From contig DXBF01000016.1 of NCBI GenBank assembly GCA_019116705.1, forward strand, positions 1 to 50,740: DNA of 50,740 bases, read 5' to 3'. Every line of letters begins with the position of its first letter. Within the stretch, counting starts at the first letter, position 1. The DNA comes from Candidatus Gemmiger avistercoris. GTDB taxonomy: Bacteria; Bacillota; Clostridia; Oscillospirales; Ruminococcaceae. Positions 24,146 to 33,082 of the stretch are shown here, one piece after another. Below the pieces are notes generated by a model. That model did not search any database, had not been told where the DNA came from, and saw nothing but the letters and a program-made list of their open reading frames with translations. The position numbers and the translations under genes are program-made.

Positions 24146-27100
24146 TTATTCCTCAAACGGATCGCCGGGTATGTCCACCGTCCGTTCGTTTTCCCCGTCC
24201 CGATGCGCGCAGGCGATGCGGAAGTCGCAGTAGGCGCAGGGGCTGCGCCCGCCGCTGCACAGGGGCTTTGCGTCGAAACGGCCGCCGTACACGTCCCGCG
24301 ACATCTGCACCAGCAGCCCGTCCAGGTGGTCGCGGATGCGCGCCAGCTTCTTCGCGTCGGCCAGGCGGCTCTTGCCGTTGGTGACCTTGCCGGTCTTGGC
24401 GTTGAAATTCAGCGGCACAAACTCGCCGGTGCCTTTGGTATCCATGGCGCGGTACACGCTCTCCTCATCCAGCAGCAGGCCGTTGAGGGGGTAGCGGTTT
24501 TCCTCCCCCTGCCCGGCCTGGGCGCGGGGCACGCTCTCGGGCGCCGGGTCCGCCAGCAGGTACTCCACCCCGGCCGCCGCGGCGCCGGGGAACAGCCCCC
24601 TGCCGTTGCGTTCCAGCGTAAACAGGTAGAGCAGCATCTGGCAGTCCAGGCCGCAGTAGACTTCCTTGAGCTGGAAGTCCTTGCCGCCGGTCTTGTAGTC
24701 CACCACCCGCAGGTAGGTGCGTTCGCCCAGGGGCATGGCATCCACCCGGTCCACGGTGCCCACGATGCGGATGGTATGGCCGCAGCCGTCGTCCAGTTCC
24801 ACCGGGTCCACCCGGGGCGCGCCGGGGCGGTCGTCGATGCGCAGTTCAAAGGCCACCGGCTGGAAGCCGGACTGGCGCAGGTCCCGCTGGATGAACCCCA
24901 GCAGCCCCACCAGATTGCGGCGGATGCGTTCGATCAGATACTGCATACGCGCCGTGATACCGGGCAGGTTGGCAGCCACATATTCTTCCACCAGCCCATC
25001 CACCAGCGCCTGCAGCTGTTCCCCGGTCAGGTCCCGGAAGGCGGCGCCCTGGCGTTTCAGGGCGTTTTCCAGTACCCAGTGGGTCAGCGTGCCGCTGATA
25101 TTGGGGGCCAGTTCCGCTTTCTGACGCGGCGCGGCCCGCAGGATAAACTGCATGAAGTAGCCGAAGGGGCAGGTCTGGTATTTTTCAAAGCGGGTGGGGC
25201 TGACCCGCAGGCTGCGCCCCAGCAGTTTTTCCAGTTCCGCCGTGTCCTCCACCCCGGGCGGTTCGGTCTGCCAGACGCGGCGCACCGCCTCGTAGCCGGG
25301 GGCCGCCTGAGAAGTGCCTTCCAGCCGGTCCAGCGCCGCGCGCAGGGCCGCGCCCTCCCCTTCCCGTCCGGGCTGCTGGCTGACCACGCCGAGAATATCC
25401 AGCGCAGCCTCCGGCGTGGCTGCCAGCATCGCGGCGGAAGGTTCCGCAAAGGGCACCCGCAGCAGGCTGCGCACCGGGTTCAGCGCCGCGCTGGCGCGGG
25501 CGTCGTCCTGCGTGTGGGCCGCCCCCGGCCAGCTGAGCCATAAAAAGGACCGGGCGGCGGTGAGCGCTTTATAGAAGCAGACGCCTTCCCGCAGGACTTT
25601 GTTTTCAAAGCAGTCGGGCAGTTCGGCCCCCTGGGCCATCATGGCGTCCCGGTCGGCGTGGGTCAGCAGGCCCTGGTCGCCGGGGGTCTGGGGGAATTCC
25701 CCTTCCACCAGGCCCACCACGAATACCGCGTCTGTCTCCGGCAGGCGCATGCGTCCGGCGGTAGTCAGGATCACGCTGTCCAGGCTCTGGGGGATGTGCC
25801 CCATGTCGGTGGTGCGCAGCAGCAAGGTGAACAGTTCGGCGTACTCTGCGGGGGGCAGGGGTTCATCGCCCAGCAGCTGGGCCAGCTGGTTGAGCAGCCC
25901 CATGACCACGTTCCACTCCCGCAGCGCCTCGTCGGCTTCCGGCAGGCGTCCGCGGGCGCGCAGATCCCCGGCCAGCGCATCCAGCGTTTTTTCGGCGCCT
26001 AGGGCCTGCAGGAACCGATAGATCTGCCGCGTCAGCACCTCGGCCCCGGCATTTTTGGTCCGCGCCAGGAATTGCTGCACCCGCTCCATCACAAAAGCGC
26101 GGGCGGCCTCGGCGTACTGCAGGGTGCGGCGGTCCTCCTCCTGCTCCCGGTCGGCGTAGCCCGCCGCGCTGCGGGTGAAGGGTTCCCGCCAGTCCGTGGC
26201 TTTCAGCGGCCAGGTGTAGGCGTAGTTTTCCAGCGCCTCCTGCTGGCGTTCCGGCAGGTCCACCAGCCCGGTCTTGAGCAGCCGCAGCACCGTGCGGCTG
26301 GAGACCCCTGTGCGCGCCAGGTCCAGCGCCGCATGGACCGCCCGCGCGGGGGCGGTGTTTTCCGGCGTGGTGGCCTCGTCGCAGAACAGCGGGATGCCCT
26401 GCAGGCGGAACTCATACCGCAGCGGGCCCAGATACTCCGCCATATTGCGGCAGACGACCGCCATCCGCCCGTAGAGCGTCCCGGCCCGGGCGCGGGCGGC
26501 GATCTGTGCCGCCACCGCCTTGGCCTCCGCCTGACGGCTGGCCGCGCCGTGGCAGACGATGGCCGGATGGTCCGGGTCCACCGTCACCTGGGGCGTATAA
26601 GTGGGGTCCGCCAGCAGCAGGTTGAGTTCCGCCAGCACCGGGGTCCCGGCATGGCGCGGGTCATCGGTGAGGGTCTCAACCTGCACCGGCACGCCGGCCT
26701 GCGCCGCCATACGGCGCAGGCTGGCCGCCACCGCCTTGGCCCCGCTGAACAGGCCCATACCGCCGTCCCGGTCCTGCATGCCGTCGCAGCACAGGCAGAC
26801 CGTCACATCGGTGACCGGCAGCATGGCGGCCAGAAGCGCCCGTTTGGGGGCGTTGAAGGTATCGAACTCGTCAATGTACACCGCACGCCCGGCAAAGAAC
26901 GCCGCGTCCAGATAGCGGGCCGCCAGCTGCTGGCGGTCGCCGGGGTCCATGGCGGTCTGCCCCAGCAGCGCTTCATACGCGCCGTAGATCAGCGACAGTT
27001 CCTGCAGTTTGTCCCGGTCGGCGCCGGGGGCCAGCGCATACCCGGCCAGATCGCCGGGGGTGACGCCGGCGCTTTTCAGTTCCTCGATGGTCTGGGCCGC

Positions 27101-27454
27101 ACGCTCACAGAACGCAGCGGAACGGCGCTGCCGGTTGTAGTAGACCACCCGGTCCATGAGGGAATCCACCGCCCGGCGCACCAGCAGCACCCGTCCGGCT
27201 TCGTCCAGCGTATGCACCGCCGCGCCGCCGTACCGGCGGAGCAGCGCTTCCGCCAGCGAGGTGAAGGAGTAACTCTCCACCCGGGCGGAGAGGGTATCCC
27301 CCAGGGTGCGGTAGAGCAGCCCTTCGGTGGAGGAGGTGAACTGCTCCGGCACGATCAGCAGGCTGTCCTCGCCCCGTTCGGCGCGGGCGCGCAGATCCAT
27401 GCGCATACGGCGGGATTTGCCGCTGCCCGAAGGGCCCAGGAGTAGATGCAGCAT
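24146..27454 (-). CDS. addB: ATP-dependent helicase/nuclease subunit B
   Basis: Partner of AddA with a Walker A motif LGPSGSGKS near residues 6-14, an inactivated-helicase-like core and a C-terminal nuclease domain containing RVVDYKTGGKD. The four cysteines of the AddB Fe-S cluster are visible: one in YQTCPFGYFMQF and three in CAYCDFRIAC near the C-terminus. The 1102-residue length uses the ATG at 27454, which directly begins the conserved MLHLLLGPSGSGKS. An in-frame extension to 27529 would run through the spoIIR terminator and is rejected. Confidence 0.96.
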   Translation of the reverse strand: MLHLLLGPSGSGKSRRMRMDLRARAERGEDSLLIVPEQFTSSTEGLLYRTLGDTLSARVESYSFTSLAEALLRRYGGAAVHTLDEAGRVLLVRRAVDSLMDRVVYYNRQRRSAAFCERAAQTIEELKSAGVTPGDLAGYALAPGADRDKLQELSLIYGAYEALLGQTAMDPGDRQQLAARYLDAAFFAGRAVYIDEFDTFNAPKRALLAAMLPVTDVTVCLCCDGMQDRDGGMGLFSGAKAVAASLRRMAAQAGVPVQVETLTDDPRHAGTPVLAELNLLLADPTYTPQVTVDPDHPAIVCHGAASRQAEAKAVAAQIAARARAGTLYGRMAVVCRNMAEYLGPLRYEFRLQGIPLFCDEATTPENTAPARAVHAALDLARTGVSSRTVLRLLKTGLVDLPERQQEALENYAYTWPLKATDWREPFTRSAAGYADREQEEDRRTLQYAEAARAFVMERVQQFLARTKNAGAEVLTRQIYRFLQALGAEKTLDALAGDLRARGRLPEADEALREWNVVMGLLNQLAQLLGDEPLPPAEYAELFTLLLRTTDMGHIPQSLDSVILTTAGRMRLPETDAVFVVGLVEGEFPQTPGDQGLLTHADRDAMMAQGAELPDCFENKVLREGVCFYKALTAARSFLWLSWPGAAHTQDDARASAALNPVRSLLRVPFAEPSAAMLAATPEAALDILGVVSQQPGREGEGAALRAALDRLEGTSQAAPGYEAVRRVWQTEPPGVEDTAELEKLLGRSLRVSPTRFEKYQTCPFGYFMQFILRAAPRQKAELAPNISGTLTHWVLENALKRQGAAFRDLTGEQLQALVDGLVEEYVAANLPGITARMQYLIERIRRNLVGLLGFIQRDLRQSGFQPVAFELRIDDRPGAPRVDPVELDDGCGHTIRIVGTVDRVDAMPLGERTYLRVVDYKTGGKDFQLKEVYCGLDCQMLLYLFTLERNGRGLFPGAAAAGVEYLLADPAPESVPRAQAGQGEENRYPLNGLLLDEESVYRAMDTKGTGEFVPLNFNAKTGKVTNGKSRLADAKKLARIRDHLDGLLVQMSRDVYGGRFDAKPLCSGGRSPCAYCDFRIACAHRDGENERTVDIPGDPFEE

Positions 27455-27481
27455 ACAAAGACGTTCCTTTCTTCTCTGACA

Positions 27482-27525
27482 GAAAAAGAGGGAGCAGGCA
27501 AACCGGCGGTTTTCCCTTCCCTCTT
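27482..27525 (-). terminator. Terminator after spoIIR
   Basis: On the minus strand, AAGAGGGA pairs with TCCCTCTT (27518-27525 with 27486-27493) around an inner AAACC/GGTTT stem and is followed by TTTCTG. It lies within 55 nt of the spoIIR stop codon, before addB. Confidence 0.75.
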
Positions 27526-27529
27526 GCAT

Positions 27530-28111
27530 TCACCGCCCCAGCAGGGCGTCCAGCAGCGCCGAGCGTACCTCATACCGGCCAAAGACCAGGGCGTTCTCCG
27601 CCGCTGTGGGGTATTCGGCCGTGGCACCCGACACGCACAGCGCCGGATACAGCACGCAGAACCAGTTGCGCCCCTGCGCCGCGCCCAGTTCCACCCGCAG
27701 GGCCTGATAGGTCCCGCCGGGCAGGGTGAAACTGCCGTAGTCCCGCGGCGCAAACGCGCAGGCTTCCAGCCGGAGCACGGCCCGCTGGCCGCTGTGGGCG
27801 GCATGCAGGGCCGTATCGGCGGCGCGCTGCAGCACAGGCAGCGCCTGCTGTAAAGCCCGCACGGCCTGCTGCGGGGTCCGTGCCCCGGTCACGGAAGCAG
27901 GCAGCGCCTGCAAAATCGCGTCCCGCACCTGCAGTTTGAGCAGCTGGTCTTCCAGCGTATCGCTGTTGGCCAGCACATGCAGGCGGATGGTATCGGCGCG
28001 TACCTGCGCCGCCACCCGGGCGCGGCCCGCCGCCCACAATGTAAGTACCACGCTGAGCAGGAATCCCAGGCCCACGCCCAGTTCGAGTACGGTCCTTCTG
28101 GTGTTTTTCAT
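27530..28111 (-). CDS. spoIIR: Stage II sporulation protein R
   Basis: In sporulators SpoIIR is made in the forespore and secreted to trigger processing of pro-sigma-E by SpoIIGA in the mother cell. The 193-residue protein has an N-terminal membrane/signal segment (residues about 8-28). The family signature follows: DTIRLHVLANSDTLEDQLLK, then KLQVRDAILQ, with the late FALRDYG-like APRDYGSFTLPGGTYQALRV and GRNWFCVLYPALC. The ATG at 28111 follows GGGAGG. It is flanked by ispE and addB. I see no convincing sigma-F promoter in the 153-nt gap upstream. Confidence 0.93.
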   Translation of the reverse strand: MKNTRRTVLELGVGLGFLLSVVLTLWAAGRARVAAQVRADTIRLHVLANSDTLEDQLLKLQVRDAILQALPASVTGARTPQQAVRALQQALPVLQRAADTALHAAHSGQRAVLRLEACAFAPRDYGSFTLPGGTYQALRVELGAAQGRNWFCVLYPALCVSGATAEYPTAAENALVFGRYEVRSALLDALLGR

Positions 28112-28264
28112 CGCGCATCCTCCCTTTACTGCTTGTACAGGGAGTATGGCCTGCATACCGGCGCCGCAAACAGGCGCGGCGCAGAGAAAAACAGCGGGCG
28201 GGATCACAGAAAAACGGCGGCGGCCGTCCCGGCCGGGGCGCACGTTGCTGCTTTTATGGGCCGT

Positions 28265-29155
28265 TCACGCTTTCAGGGGCCTGCGCACGGTGACGCGCGG
28301 GCCGCCGCGGGTGGGCCGGCACAGATAGACCTGCCGGCAGGACCGCTTGAGCGCCGCCAGCGCCGCCCGGGCCGGTCCTTCCCCGGCAAAGACGCCGAAC
28401 ACCGCCGCGCCGCTGCCCGTCATCTGGGCCGTCAGCGCGCCGTTTTCCCGCAAAACGGCGCAAAGGGCCGGGGTCTCCTTCGCGCCGGAACAGTACTCCA
28501 GCGCGTTGCCCGCAGCGGCGCAGACCGCCTGCAGATCCCCGGCGCGGACGGCCTGTTCCTGTGCTTCGCAGTCGGGATGGACCGGGCTGCCCATGGTATC
28601 ATACCGGGCGAAGGCTTCCGGGGTGGAGACCCCCACGCTGGGCATGGCCACCACAAAGCAGCAGTCCGGGCAGGGCGGCAGGGCTTTCATCAGGTCGCCC
28701 ACGCCGCGCACCCGGCAGGTGCCCCCCAGCAGGGCAAAGGGCACGTCGGCCCCGATGCCCGCGCCGATGGCGCACAGTTCGCTCATCGAAAGGCGGGCGT
28801 CATACAGTTCGTTCAGCCCCACCAGCACGCCGGCGGCGTCGGCGCTGCCGCCCGCCATGCCGGCCCGCACCGGCACCCGTTTGTAGATCGTCATATCCAC
28901 CCCTGCCAGCAGGCCGGTATAGTGGAAGAAGGCCAGCGCGGCCTTGACGGCGGTGTTCTTATCATTGGCGGGCACAAAGCTGCCCGGCAGCGTCAGGCGC
29001 AGGTCCATGCTGCGGCGCAGGGTGATCTTCTCATACAGGTCGATGGTCTGCATGACCATGTCCAGGTCGTGGTAGCCGTTGGGCAGCGTGCCCACCACGT
29101 CTAAAGAAAGGTTCAGCTTGGCCGGGGCCAGTACGGTGACAGACTTTTTTTGCAT
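28265..29155 (-). CDS. ispE: 4-diphosphocytidyl-2-C-methyl-D-erythritol kinase
   Basis: GHMP-family kinase of the MEP isoprenoid pathway. The N-terminal LAPAKLNLSLDVVG and GYHDLDMVMQTIDLY are IspE signatures, and the ATP-binding loop PVRAGMAGGSADAAGVL is at residues 96-111. The C-terminal TGSGAAVFGVF glycine motif is intact. At 296 residues it is of normal length. It follows the aminotransferase gene after 34 nt and is probably co-transcribed. Confidence 0.96.
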   Translation of the reverse strand: MQKKSVTVLAPAKLNLSLDVVGTLPNGYHDLDMVMQTIDLYEKITLRRSMDLRLTLPGSFVPANDKNTAVKAALAFFHYTGLLAGVDMTIYKRVPVRAGMAGGSADAAGVLVGLNELYDARLSMSELCAIGAGIGADVPFALLGGTCRVRGVGDLMKALPPCPDCCFVVAMPSVGVSTPEAFARYDTMGSPVHPDCEAQEQAVRAGDLQAVCAAAGNALEYCSGAKETPALCAVLRENGALTAQMTGSGAAVFGVFAGEGPARAALAALKRSCRQVYLCRPTRGGPRVTVRRPLKA

Positions 29156-29189
29156 AAAAATCCCTTCTGTTTTGCCCGGGGGCGCGTTC

Positions 29190-30368
29190 TTACCCCTTAT
29201 ACCATCCGTGCTCCTGCAGGAAGGCGCGGATGCGGTGCATGGCGGTCTGCAGGTGGTCCACGCTGTAGGCGTAGCTGATGCGGGCGTAGCCTTCGCCCGA
29301 AGCGCCGAAGGCGTCGCCGGGGACGATGGCCACCTCTTTTTCCTGCAGCAGCCGCTCGCAGAATTCCTGGCTGCTCAGCCCGCTGCACTGGATCGACGGG
29401 AACACATAGAAGGCGCCCCGGGGATCAAAGCAGGTCAGGCCCATCTCGTTGAGCGCCCTGACCACATAGCGGCGGCGGCGGTTGTACTCGTCGCGCATCA
29501 TCTCGATCTGGTCGTCGCACTGGCGCAGCGCCGTGATGGCCGCGTACTGGCTGGTGGTGGGCGCGCTCATGATGCAGCTCTGGTGGATCTTGGTCATGAC
29601 CGAGATGACCGGCTCCGGCCCTGCGGCGTAGCCCAGCCGCCAGCCGGTCATGGCGTAGGACTTGGAAAAGCCGTTGACGACGATGGTCCGTTCGGCCATG
29701 CCGGGCAGCGACGCGAAGGAGACATGGCGGTCCAGGCCGTAGGTCAGCTCGGAATAGATCTCGTCCGAGAGGACCATCACCTTGGTGCCGCGCAGCACTT
29801 CCGCCAGCTTTTCAAGGTCCTGCTGGCTCATGACGGCGCCGGTGGGGTTGTTGGGGTAGGGCAGGATCAGCAGCTTGGTGCGGGGGGTGATGGCCGCCCG
29901 CAGCTGTGCGGCTGTCAGGCGGAACTCATCCTCGGCCCGGGTGGCGACGGGCACGGGCACGCCGCCGGTGAGCTGGGTGATCGGTTCATAGCAGACAAAG
30001 CAGGGTTCCGGGATGATGACCTCGTCCCCCGGCTGGACCAGCGCGCGGATGGCCAGGTCGATCGCTTCGCTGCCGCCCACCGTGACCAGGGTCTGTTCCG
30101 GCTCGTACTGCAGTTCAAAGCGGCGCGCCAGATAGCGGCAGATCTCGGCCCGCAGTTCCTTGAGCCCGGCGTTGGCCGTGTACTTGGTGCGGCCCTGTTC
30201 CAGACTGCGGATGCCCGCGTCGCGCACGCTCCACGGCGTTTTGAAGTCCGGCTCCCCCACGCCCAGGGAGATACAGTGGGGCATATCGGCCGCCAGGTCA
30301 AAGAATTTGCGGATGCCGGACGGCCGCATTGCCTTGGCGGCAGGCGCCAACAGTTCGTCGTAGTTCAT
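29190..30368 (-). CDS. Pyridoxal-phosphate aminotransferase, class I/II
   Basis: Fold-type I aminotransferase of 392 residues, in the AspC/PatA-like group. The PLP lysine is Lys236 in VNGFSKSYAMTGWRLGY, with LILPYPNNPTGAVMS and VMVLSDEIYSELTY as further active-site segments and a C-terminal YARISYAYS. Substrate is not decidable: aspartate, alanine or an aromatic acid. The start codon overlaps the regulator's stop as TGATG, so the two are translationally coupled and may form a regulator-enzyme pair. An ATG 15 nt upstream lies inside the regulator gene and is less likely. Confidence 0.93.
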   Translation of the reverse strand: MNYDELLAPAAKAMRPSGIRKFFDLAADMPHCISLGVGEPDFKTPWSVRDAGIRSLEQGRTKYTANAGLKELRAEICRYLARRFELQYEPEQTLVTVGGSEAIDLAIRALVQPGDEVIIPEPCFVCYEPITQLTGGVPVPVATRAEDEFRLTAAQLRAAITPRTKLLILPYPNNPTGAVMSQQDLEKLAEVLRGTKVMVLSDEIYSELTYGLDRHVSFASLPGMAERTIVVNGFSKSYAMTGWRLGYAAGPEPVISVMTKIHQSCIMSAPTTSQYAAITALRQCDDQIEMMRDEYNRRRRYVVRALNEMGLTCFDPRGAFYVFPSIQCSGLSSQEFCERLLQEKEVAIVPGDAFGASGEGYARISYAYSVDHLQTAMHRIRAFLQEHGWYKG

Positions 30369-30847
30369 CACAGCATCGTCCACTCTCTTTCGTCGGTTTC
30401 CTCCGCCTGGTACAAGCGGCCCCCGCGTTTGTAGGCGCGCAGCACAAAGCTGGTAGCCGTGGAGATCACATCGTCCAGCGGGGACAGGCGCTTGGCCACG
30501 AACAGGGCGATCTCCTGGAAGCTGCGGCCCTTGATGATGACCTGCAGGTCGTAGCCGCCGCTCATCAGCAGCACGGTATCCACCTCGTCAAAATCGGCGA
30601 TAGCCGCGCCGATATCGTCAAAGCCGCAGGATTTGTGCGGGGTGACCCGCAGTTCGATCACCGCTTCCACCAGGCTGACCCCGGCGCGTTCCCAGTCCAC
30701 CAGCGTCTCGTATCCGCGGATATACCCCTTGGCCGCCGCCTCGTCCATCATGGCAGCGACTTCCTGCGGCGTTTTGTCCAGCATGGCGGCGATGTCCTCG
30801 ATGGGCATACGGGCGTTCTTTTCCAAAATGCGAAGCAATTCTTCCAT
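30368..30847 (-). CDS. Lrp/AsnC-family transcriptional regulator
   Basis: The 159-residue protein has an N-terminal winged helix (LLRILEKNARMPIEDIAAML, DKTPQEVAAMMDEAAAKGYI) and a C-terminal RAM/AsnC ligand domain (VEAVIELRVTPHKSCGFDDI, then VLLMSGGYDLQVIIKG). Such regulators sense amino acids. It is coupled to the downstream aminotransferase, which suggests control of amino-acid metabolism. A long in-frame upstream extension is an artefact of the GC-rich antisense sequence; the ATG at 30847 has AGAGGTG before it and a promoter upstream. Confidence 0.92.
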   Translation of the reverse strand: MEELLRILEKNARMPIEDIAAMLDKTPQEVAAMMDEAAAKGYIRGYETLVDWERAGVSLVEAVIELRVTPHKSCGFDDIGAAIADFDEVDTVLLMSGGYDLQVIIKGRSFQEIALFVAKRLSPLDDVISTATSFVLRAYKRGGRLYQAEETDEREWTML

Positions 30848-30878
30848 AGCGGCACACCTCTTTATGTAGAATAGTCTG

Positions 30879-30889
30879 ATTATACCACA
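30879..30889 (-). promoter_or_regulatory. Extended -10 promoter of the lrp-type operon
   Basis: On the minus strand, TGTGGTATAAT contains a TGG-TATAAT extended -10 (TATAAT at 30879-30884), 31 nt before the start codon. No strong -35 is visible. Confidence 0.65.
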
Positions 30890-30928
30890 CCTGCGGCGGG
30901 ATTGCACCTGCTTTTTGCCCCGCTGCAC

Positions 30929-30963
30929 AAAAAAGCCCCGCCTGCGCGGCCGCGCAGGCGGGG
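30929..30963 (-). terminator. Terminator after the 320-aa anchored protein
   Basis: A 28-nt perfect palindrome (30936-30963) is followed on the minus strand by T6 at 30929-30934. It ends the rfb-region transcript and insulates the lrp-type promoter. Confidence 0.88.
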
Positions 30964-30984
30964 TACTTTGTGCAAAAGCGGGGG

Positions 30985-31947
30985 TCAGCCCACCGTATCG
31001 TCCGCGGCGGCGTCGCTGCCACCCTCCTCCGCAGAGGAAGCGTCTTCCGCCTGGGAGGTATCCTCCGACGTCGTTTCCTCGCTCTGCGATTCCGACGCCG
31101 CCGGTTCGTCCGGCGCCGGGGCGGTCGCCTCCGGCGTCTGCGTGCCGGAGGCCGTGCCGGTCATGGCCGAACTCAGCTGGCTTTCCACCATCGTCTGGGT
31201 ATCCTGCGAGACGGCAGCCGTGGGCGTCGGGGTGGGCGTGGCTTCCACCTGCATCTCGCTTTCCTGCAGCGCCGTAAGATACCACTCCCGGTTCTCGCCC
31301 CGGGTAAAGACATAGTCCATATACTTGACGGGTTCCGTGGGTGCCGTGAGGGAAAGTTCGCCGCTCAGGCTGTTGCTGGCGGTCGGGATATAGCCCACCG
31401 TGACGCGGCGCTGGCCGCCGGAGGTGGAGATCCGCACCACTTCCGGCGTGTACTGGGCCACCGAACTGGTGACCGGCACAAGGTAGCACTGCTTTTCCTC
31501 ATTGTACTGGTAGACGAATTCGTCGGTGCTGAAGCTGCCGTCCGTGACCGTGTAATTCGGCCCCAGCAGGTTGGCGATATAGGTATCGATCTCCAGTTTG
31601 GGGATCATGGCCGAGCCGGTGTCCGGGTCGCGCTCATACTGGTCCAGGCTGCCGCCGCTGCTCTGGATCTCGTAGACGGTGCCCCAGATGGCCGCCTGCT
31701 TGAACACGCCCGGGTCCACCGCGCTGACATCCTCGAAGGGCAGCGGGTCCAGCATGACCATGCCGTACAGGCGGTCGGCGTATTCCTGGCGGCGGCCGGA
31801 ATCATCCAGCGCGGAGCGGATGGCCCCCACCACCCAGCCGAAGACGGTGAACAGGCCGATCAGGGCCAGCAGCAGCGCTGCCGCGCCCAGGATCTGCCGT
31901 GCCAGACGGCGGCTGTTGCGGATTTGTTCTTCTCTGTAATTTGCCAT
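30985..31947 (-). CDS. Membrane-anchored protein of unknown function, 320 aa
   Basis: I do not recognise this family. After a basic N-terminus (about 15 residues) comes one transmembrane helix (AAALLLALIGLFTVFGWVV). An extracytoplasmic domain of about 190 residues follows, with several Tyr/Val-rich strands (YVFTRGENREWYLTAL at its end). The last 90 residues are a low-complexity Thr/Pro/Ser/Glu/Asp tail. The topology suggests a small surface or periplasmic-side domain on an acidic tail. It lies 65 nt after rfbB and ends at a strong terminator, so it may belong to the cell-surface sugar operon. Confidence 0.8.
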   Translation of the reverse strand: MANYREEQIRNSRRLARQILGAAALLLALIGLFTVFGWVVGAIRSALDDSGRRQEYADRLYGMVMLDPLPFEDVSAVDPGVFKQAAIWGTVYEIQSSGGSLDQYERDPDTGSAMIPKLEIDTYIANLLGPNYTVTDGSFSTDEFVYQYNEEKQCYLVPVTSSVAQYTPEVVRISTSGGQRRVTVGYIPTASNSLSGELSLTAPTEPVKYMDYVFTRGENREWYLTALQESEMQVEATPTPTPTAAVSQDTQTMVESQLSSAMTGTASGTQTPEATAPAPDEPAASESQSEETTSEDTSQAEDASSAEEGGSDAAADDTVG

Positions 31948-32012
31948 AATGGGTTATGGAACTCCTAAGCTAGAGGGGCGCAACCCCCCGGTGTTCGCGG
32001 CGCAGATGCAGG

Positions 32013-33077
32013 TCACTTGTTTTTGTACATCTGCTCGTAATAGTTCTGGTAGTCGCCGCTGGTGACGTGCGCCATCCACTCGGGATGGGCCAGATACCAG
32101 TCGATGGTCAGGACGATGCCCTTCTCAAAAGGCGTTTCGGGGTACCAGCCCAGATCGTTCTTGATCTTGGTGGGGTCGATGCCGTAGCGGCGGTCGTGTC
32201 CCAGGCGGTCCGCCACATGGGTGATGAGTTCTTCGCTGATGCCTTCGTCCTGCAGGCGGTCATGCAGCTGGGCGATCACCGTCTTGACGATGAAGATGTT
32301 GGGCCGCTCGTTATGGCCGCCCACGTTGTAGACCTCGCCGTCCTTGCCGTCCGACGCCACCATGTCGATGGCCTTGCAGTGGTCCATGACGTAGAGCCAG
32401 TCGCGGATCTGCATGCCGTCGCCGTAGACCGGCAGCTTCTTGTGCTGCTTCGCGTTGTTGATGAGCAGCGGGATCAGTTTTTCGGGGAACTGGTACGGGC
32501 CGTAGTTGTTGGAGCAGCGGGTGATGTTCATCGGCATGCCGTAGGTATCGTGGAAGGCTTTGACGAACATATCGGCGCTGGCCTTGCTGGCCGAGTAGGG
32601 GCTGTGGGGGCACAGGGGCGTGGTCTCCATAAAATAGCCTTCGGGGCCCAGGGCGCCGTAGACCTCATCGGTGGAGACCTGCAGGTACTTCTTGCCCTTC
32701 TTCCAGGTCTTGGCCCCGGCGTCGTACCAGGCGTCCTTGCAGCACTGCAGCAGGTTGACGGTACCCAGCACGTTGCTCTCTACGAAGATCTCGGGGTTTT
32801 TGATGCTGCGGTCCACGTGGCTCTCGGCCGCGAAGTTGATGACGTAGTCGGGGTCATACTTGGCGATCAGCCCGGTGACCAGCGCCTTGTCGCAGATGTC
32901 GCCCTGCACAAAGATATGGCGCGCGTCACCCTCAATGTCCTTGAGGTTCTCCAGGTTGCCCGCGTACGTCAGCTTGTCCAGGTTGATGAGGCGGATCTCC
33001 GGGTATTTTTCCAGCATATAGTGGACGAAGTTGGAGCCGATAAAACCGGCGCAGCCGGTGACGAGATAGGTCTTCAT
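32013..33077 (-). CDS. rfbB: dTDP-glucose 4,6-dehydratase
   Basis: NAD-dependent short-chain dehydrogenase that makes dTDP-4-keto-6-deoxyglucose. The N-terminal Rossmann motif is TGCAGFIGSN (residues 7-16). The catalytic Thr-Asp-Glu is at 136-138 (VSTDEVYG), and Tyr161/Lys165 (YSASK) complete the site. The C-terminal HDRRYGIDPTKIKNDLGW is typical of RfbB. It begins 5 nt after rfbD. The expected RmlC epimerase gene is not in the window. Confidence 0.97.
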   Translation of the reverse strand: MKTYLVTGCAGFIGSNFVHYMLEKYPEIRLINLDKLTYAGNLENLKDIEGDARHIFVQGDICDKALVTGLIAKYDPDYVINFAAESHVDRSIKNPEIFVESNVLGTVNLLQCCKDAWYDAGAKTWKKGKKYLQVSTDEVYGALGPEGYFMETTPLCPHSPYSASKASADMFVKAFHDTYGMPMNITRCSNNYGPYQFPEKLIPLLINNAKQHKKLPVYGDGMQIRDWLYVMDHCKAIDMVASDGKDGEVYNVGGHNERPNIFIVKTVIAQLHDRLQDEGISEELITHVADRLGHDRRYGIDPTKIKNDLGWYPETPFEKGIVLTIDWYLAHPEWMAHVTSGDYQNYYEQMYKNK

Positions 33078-33082
33078 GGTCG

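Noticed and set aside
20745-24233. A 1162-codon open frame on the plus strand opposite addA
   Set aside because: It is antisense to a full, motif-complete addA. GC-rich third positions suppress stop codons on the other strand, the translation is Gly/Arg/Gln-rich without domains, and it lacks a ribosome site.
27455-27529. An N-terminal extension of addB by 25 codons
   Set aside because: It runs through the spoIIR terminator, and the conserved N-terminus of AddB begins exactly at 27454.
30848-31489. A long in-frame N-terminal extension of the Lrp/AsnC gene
   Set aside because: The extension is antisense-like, crosses a strong terminator and a promoter, and the ATG at 30847 has a ribosome site and gives the family's length.
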